Assembly: GCA_903851455.1 (NCBI GenBank)
Contig: CAINOM010000212.1
Location: 1-24,900, forward strand
Direction of reading: 5' to 3'
DNA: 24,900 bases
From: an uncultured Bacteroidota bacterium
GTDB lineage: Bacteria; Bacteroidota; Bacteroidia; Chitinophagales; Chitinophagaceae
Part shown: piece by piece, positions 22,148-24,900 of the stretch
How the letters are laid out: each line of letters opens with the position of its first letter
Numbering within the stretch: position 1 is the first letter of the stretch
Position numbers and translations under genes: made by a program
The notes under the pieces: generated by a model
Told to the model about the DNA's origin: nothing
Seen by the model: the letters and a program-made list of their open reading frames with translations, nothing else
The model's database searches: none

Positions 22148-24900
22148 ATGAAAAAGAACTTTAGACTACTGCTGCACGTGGTTTTTTTAGTTGCAGTTTG
22201 TGCTCGCGCACACGCTAAAACCGCAACCCTGCCGGCCGCAAATAAACTCTGCTTTATAGAGAATAAAGGACAGGTAAAAGATCAGAACAGCAAGCCGAGA
22301 AAAGACATCCAGTATACGGTGGCCACTCCGGGTATGAACATTTATGTCGGCAATGCACAACTGCATTATCAGTTCGCTCATACTGCTGCACCTGCAGGAG
22401 CATCTTTAGGAAAACCGGCTGCTGAAGCGAACGCGACGATCACCACCTACCGTATGGACGTGGAGCTGGTTGGCGCGAACAGGCATGCGGAAGTAATTGC
22501 AGAAGAGCCACAGGCCTACTATGAGAATTACTACCTGGCAGGTTGTCCTGCAAACGGCATTCAGGCGCATACGTTTGCAAAGCTCACCTACAAGAATGTC
22601 TACAAGGATATCGACTGGGTAGTGCGTATAAAAGGTAACAAGCTTGAGCATGAATTCGTTGTTGGTCCTACGGGCAATGCCGCCGATATAAAGTTGAAAT
22701 ACAACGGTCAGTCGTCTTTAATGCTCAATACCGATGGCAGCATCACAGCAACCACACCCATGGGCACCGTAACTGAGCATGCACCAATATGTTTCAGGGC
22801 ATTTGGCGGTGTTACACCTTCATCCTTCAAACTTCATGGAAATATTTTAAGCTTCGAGACAAACGGTTACAACCATGGATTAGTGGTAGACCCGATTTTG
22901 GAATGGGGCACTTACTATGGTCCTGATACCAGTACCAGTCCTTTCTATTCTATTGTTTGCGATCGCACCGCGCATTTATATGGCGCTGGTTTTACCTATG
23001 CAGCAAGCCAGATAGCCACTGCAGGTAGTTTTCAGTCCGTTTTCGGCGGCGACCAGGATGCCTATCTCGTCAAGTTCGACTCCACCGGCAATAGGATCTG
23101 GGCTACTTACTACGGAAATATTGGTACCGATATCGGGTATTCGACGGCTGTTGATACTGCCGGCAATGTATACCTTGGTGGCACTACAAGCAGCCATACA
23201 GGCATATCCACTCCCGGTTGCCAGCAGCCCACTTATGGCGGCGGTACAAGGGATTGTTTCCTTGCTAAGTTTACTACAGACGGCATCAGGCGCTGGGGTA
23301 CCTATCTTGGCGGCAGCGGCGACAATATTCCCGGCTCTATTGCCTGCGATAATTACTGGCACGTATACATATCTGGTGTTACTACCGATGGCAGCAATAC
23401 AGCCACAGCAGGTAGCTTTCAGCCTTCCCATTCCGGTGGCTACGATGATTTCCTGGTTCAGTACGACTCTTCAGGCATACGGCAGTGGGGTACATATTAT
23501 GGTGGCTCGGGCGATGAATTCGGCGGTGTCGTTTGTTCAGATGGTACTAACGCTTACATAGCCGGATGGACTACCAGTACCACAGTTATCGCTACACCGC
23601 TCAGTCACCAGACAGCTCTTGCTGGTAGCAGTGATGCCTTCCTCGCCAAATTCAACATGTCGGGAACAAGGCTTTGGGGTTCTTATTTTGGCGGTGGGCT
23701 GGCCGAAAGCACTGGCGGTGCTGTCTGCGACCCGGGCGGTAATATCTACTTGATAGGCATGACCGGCAGCGACGCTGGAATTTCCACACCCGGTAGTTTC
23801 CAGCCGGCAAGAGGCGGTCTTACAGATGTGTTCCTCGCAAAGTTCGATCCCGAATTAGGCGTGCTTGACTGGGCTACTTATTATGGCGGCCCTGATGATG
23901 AAGATGCCACTTACAGCCGGATAGTTTGTGACGATTCAATGAATGTGTATATCACCGGCCACACCGCCAGCACAACGGGTATCGCTTCTGCGGGCGCATG
24001 GCAATCTACTTATGGCGGCGGCGATGATGACGCATTCCTCGCCAAATACAACAAGGACGGCGTGCAGTTCTGGAGCACCTACTACGGCGGCGATGGCGCC
24101 GACGAAGCCAAAGCCTGTGCTTATGATGGCAAAGGAGTTTACATCGCCGGTAATACCAGTAGTACAAATAATATCGCAACTCCCGGCAGCCTTCAGCCCA
24201 CTGGCGGCGGCGCTGGCATTTATTATTACCAGGGCTTCGTGGCCCGGTTTGGCGATTTCATCTCAGGTATGCCCGGGCCTATAGGCGGTGCAACGCATGT
24301 TTGTATCGGCAGCCCCACTACAATGAATGATGTGATCTCCGGCGGCACATGGTATAGTGGCGATGTATCGGTGGCTACCATCGGCTCAACATCTGGTATC
24401 CTTACTGGTTTGTCCGCAGGTACCTCTATCATCACCTACGCTATTTCTACCGGCTCGGTTACTACAACGGTTACCGTAAACTTCCCGCCAACACCTATCT
24501 TAGGCGTTACTACTTATTGTATCGGTCTCTCCACATTGCTCAGCGATACTTCAGCAGGTGGCGTTTGGACAAGCAGCACTCCTTCTGTGGCAACTATTGG
24601 TTATACTTCCGGGCTTGTCTCAGATATATCTCTTGGTACCACTACAATCACTTACACAGATACTACCACTACCTGTTCCGTATCCAAAGTTTTTACGGTA
24701 ATAATCTGCATAGACGAAGTTCCTGCGTTATCTGCCAGCAATGGAGTAGAAGTATATCCCAGTCCGGCAACCGAATCGCTCACCGTGAAAATATCAGGTG
24801 GGAAATACTCATCGTTCATTATCACCAACGAGACCGGGCAAATAATGCAGCAACAAAGATTGACGTCCGATCAAACGAACATAGACGTCAAAACCTGGCC
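22148..24900 (+). CDS. Secreted SBBP beta-propeller protein with T9SS type A signal, 3' end cut by window (gene 4)
   Basis: The frame is open from ATG 22148 to the window end (917 codons, no stop). A signal peptide is present (MKKNFRLLLHVVFLV, cleavage near AHA-K at 23-24). Residues ~33-250 form the conserved N-terminal domain usually found before SBBP propellers (FIENKGQV, DIQYTV, YKDIDWVV, HEFVVGPTG, VVDPILEWGTYYG). Seven blades follow, with Trp starts at 253, 318, 383, 447, 510, 575 and 642 and [WGA]-TYYGG, D..GN.Y..G and DAFLAKF patterns: a seven-bladed propeller to ~701. Two BIG2-like domains follow (VATIGSTSGILTGLSAG and VATIGYTSGLVSDIS). VEVYPSPATESLTV from 868 starts a T9SS type A sorting domain, cut before its final strands. 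Likely a secreted or surface-attached protein; ligand unknown. Confidence 0.92.
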   Translation, partial: MKKNFRLLLHVVFLVAVCARAHAKTATLPAANKLCFIENKGQVKDQNSKPRKDIQYTVATPGMNIYVGNAQLHYQFAHTAAPAGASLGKPAAEANATITTYRMDVELVGANRHAEVIAEEPQAYYENYYLAGCPANGIQAHTFAKLTYKNVYKDIDWVVRIKGNKLEHEFVVGPTGNAADIKLKYNGQSSLMLNTDGSITATTPMGTVTEHAPICFRAFGGVTPSSFKLHGNILSFETNGYNHGLVVDPILEWGTYYGPDTSTSPFYSIVCDRTAHLYGAGFTYAASQIATAGSFQSVFGGDQDAYLVKFDSTGNRIWATYYGNIGTDIGYSTAVDTAGNVYLGGTTSSHTGISTPGCQQPTYGGGTRDCFLAKFTTDGIRRWGTYLGGSGDNIPGSIACDNYWHVYISGVTTDGSNTATAGSFQPSHSGGYDDFLVQYDSSGIRQWGTYYGGSGDEFGGVVCSDGTNAYIAGWTTSTTVIATPLSHQTALAGSSDAFLAKFNMSGTRLWGSYFGGGLAESTGGAVCDPGGNIYLIGMTGSDAGISTPGSFQPARGGLTDVFLAKFDPELGVLDWATYYGGPDDEDATYSRIVCDDSMNVYITGHTASTTGIASAGAWQSTYGGGDDDAFLAKYNKDGVQFWSTYYGGDGADEAKACAYDGKGVYIAGNTSSTNNIATPGSLQPTGGGAGIYYYQGFVARFGDFISGMPGPIGGATHVCIGSPTTMNDVISGGTWYSGDVSVATIGSTSGILTGLSAGTSIITYAISTGSVTTTVTVNFPPTPILGVTTYCIGLSTLLSDTSAGGVWTSSTPSVATIGYTSGLVSDISLGTTTITYTDTTTTCSVSKVFTVIICIDEVPALSASNGVEVYPSPATESLTVKISGGKYSSFIITNETGQIMQQQRLTSDQTNIDVKTW
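22904..24250 (+). repeat. Seven SBBP beta-propeller repeats inside gene 4
   Basis: Seven units of 63-67 residues each start at the Trp codons at 22904, 23099, 23294, 23486, 23675, 23870 and 24071. Each has W-[GAS]-[TS]-Y-[YFL]-G at the start and [DG]-x-F-[LV]-[AV]-[KR]-[FY] near the end. Seven is a common blade number for a closed propeller. DNA identity between units is low, so the array is old. Confidence 0.85.

Noticed and set aside
23058..23561. Plus-strand open frame (167 codons) inside gene 4 in another frame
   Set aside because: The frame starting at 22148 is continuous through this region and encodes clear propeller repeats; the alternative frame is low complexity.

Overview
The window looks like a chromosomal segment of a Bacteroidota bacterium, probably from the Chitinophagales/Chitinophagaceae. 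I infer this from the style of the MraY, FtsA and FtsZ sequences, the lack of strong Shine-Dalgarno sites, and the run of large secreted proteins with type IX secretion system (T9SS) sorting domains. The organism should make meso-diaminopimelate peptidoglycan, because the MurE fragment carries the DNPR motif. All supported genes are on the + strand.

Positions 1-11200 hold most of a division and cell wall (dcw) operon in the order murE (3' end only), mraY, murD, ftsW, murG, murC, ftsQ, ftsA, ftsZ, closed by a clear hairpin terminator. Mur enzymes make the cytoplasmic precursor, MraY and MurG convert it to lipid I and lipid II, FtsW polymerises it at the septum, FtsQ links to the divisome, FtsA anchors FtsZ, and FtsZ makes the ring. 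No ddl or murB lies between murC and ftsQ. The genes fall into tightly coupled pairs (mraY-murD, ftsW-murG, murC-ftsQ), each preceded by an A/T-rich spacer with TTTTGAA-type repeats. The spacer before mraY is a decayed tandem copy of the last 22 codons of murE, and every base substitution separating the two copies falls at a third codon position.

Positions 11201-24900 hold four large genes for secreted, multidomain, adhesin-like proteins. The first three (1085, 990 and 1271 residues) have signal peptides, stacks of Ig-like, PKD or SprB-like domains, and a C-terminal type B (gliding motility-associated, CHU_C) T9SS domain. They form a mosaic family: genes 1 and 2 share their last ~400 residues, while genes 2 and 3 share their first ~400 residues, a conserved ectodomain I cannot name. 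A strong terminator follows gene 3. Gene 4 runs off the window; it has an N-terminal conserved domain, a seven-bladed SBBP-type beta-propeller, two BIG2-like domains and the start of a type A T9SS sorting domain.

The least ordinary items are the murE 3'-end relic, the uncharacterised ectodomain shared by genes 2 and 3, and two mutually exclusive inverted repeats in the 300-base leader of gene 3. I saw no tRNA, rRNA, CRISPR array, transposase or phage gene.
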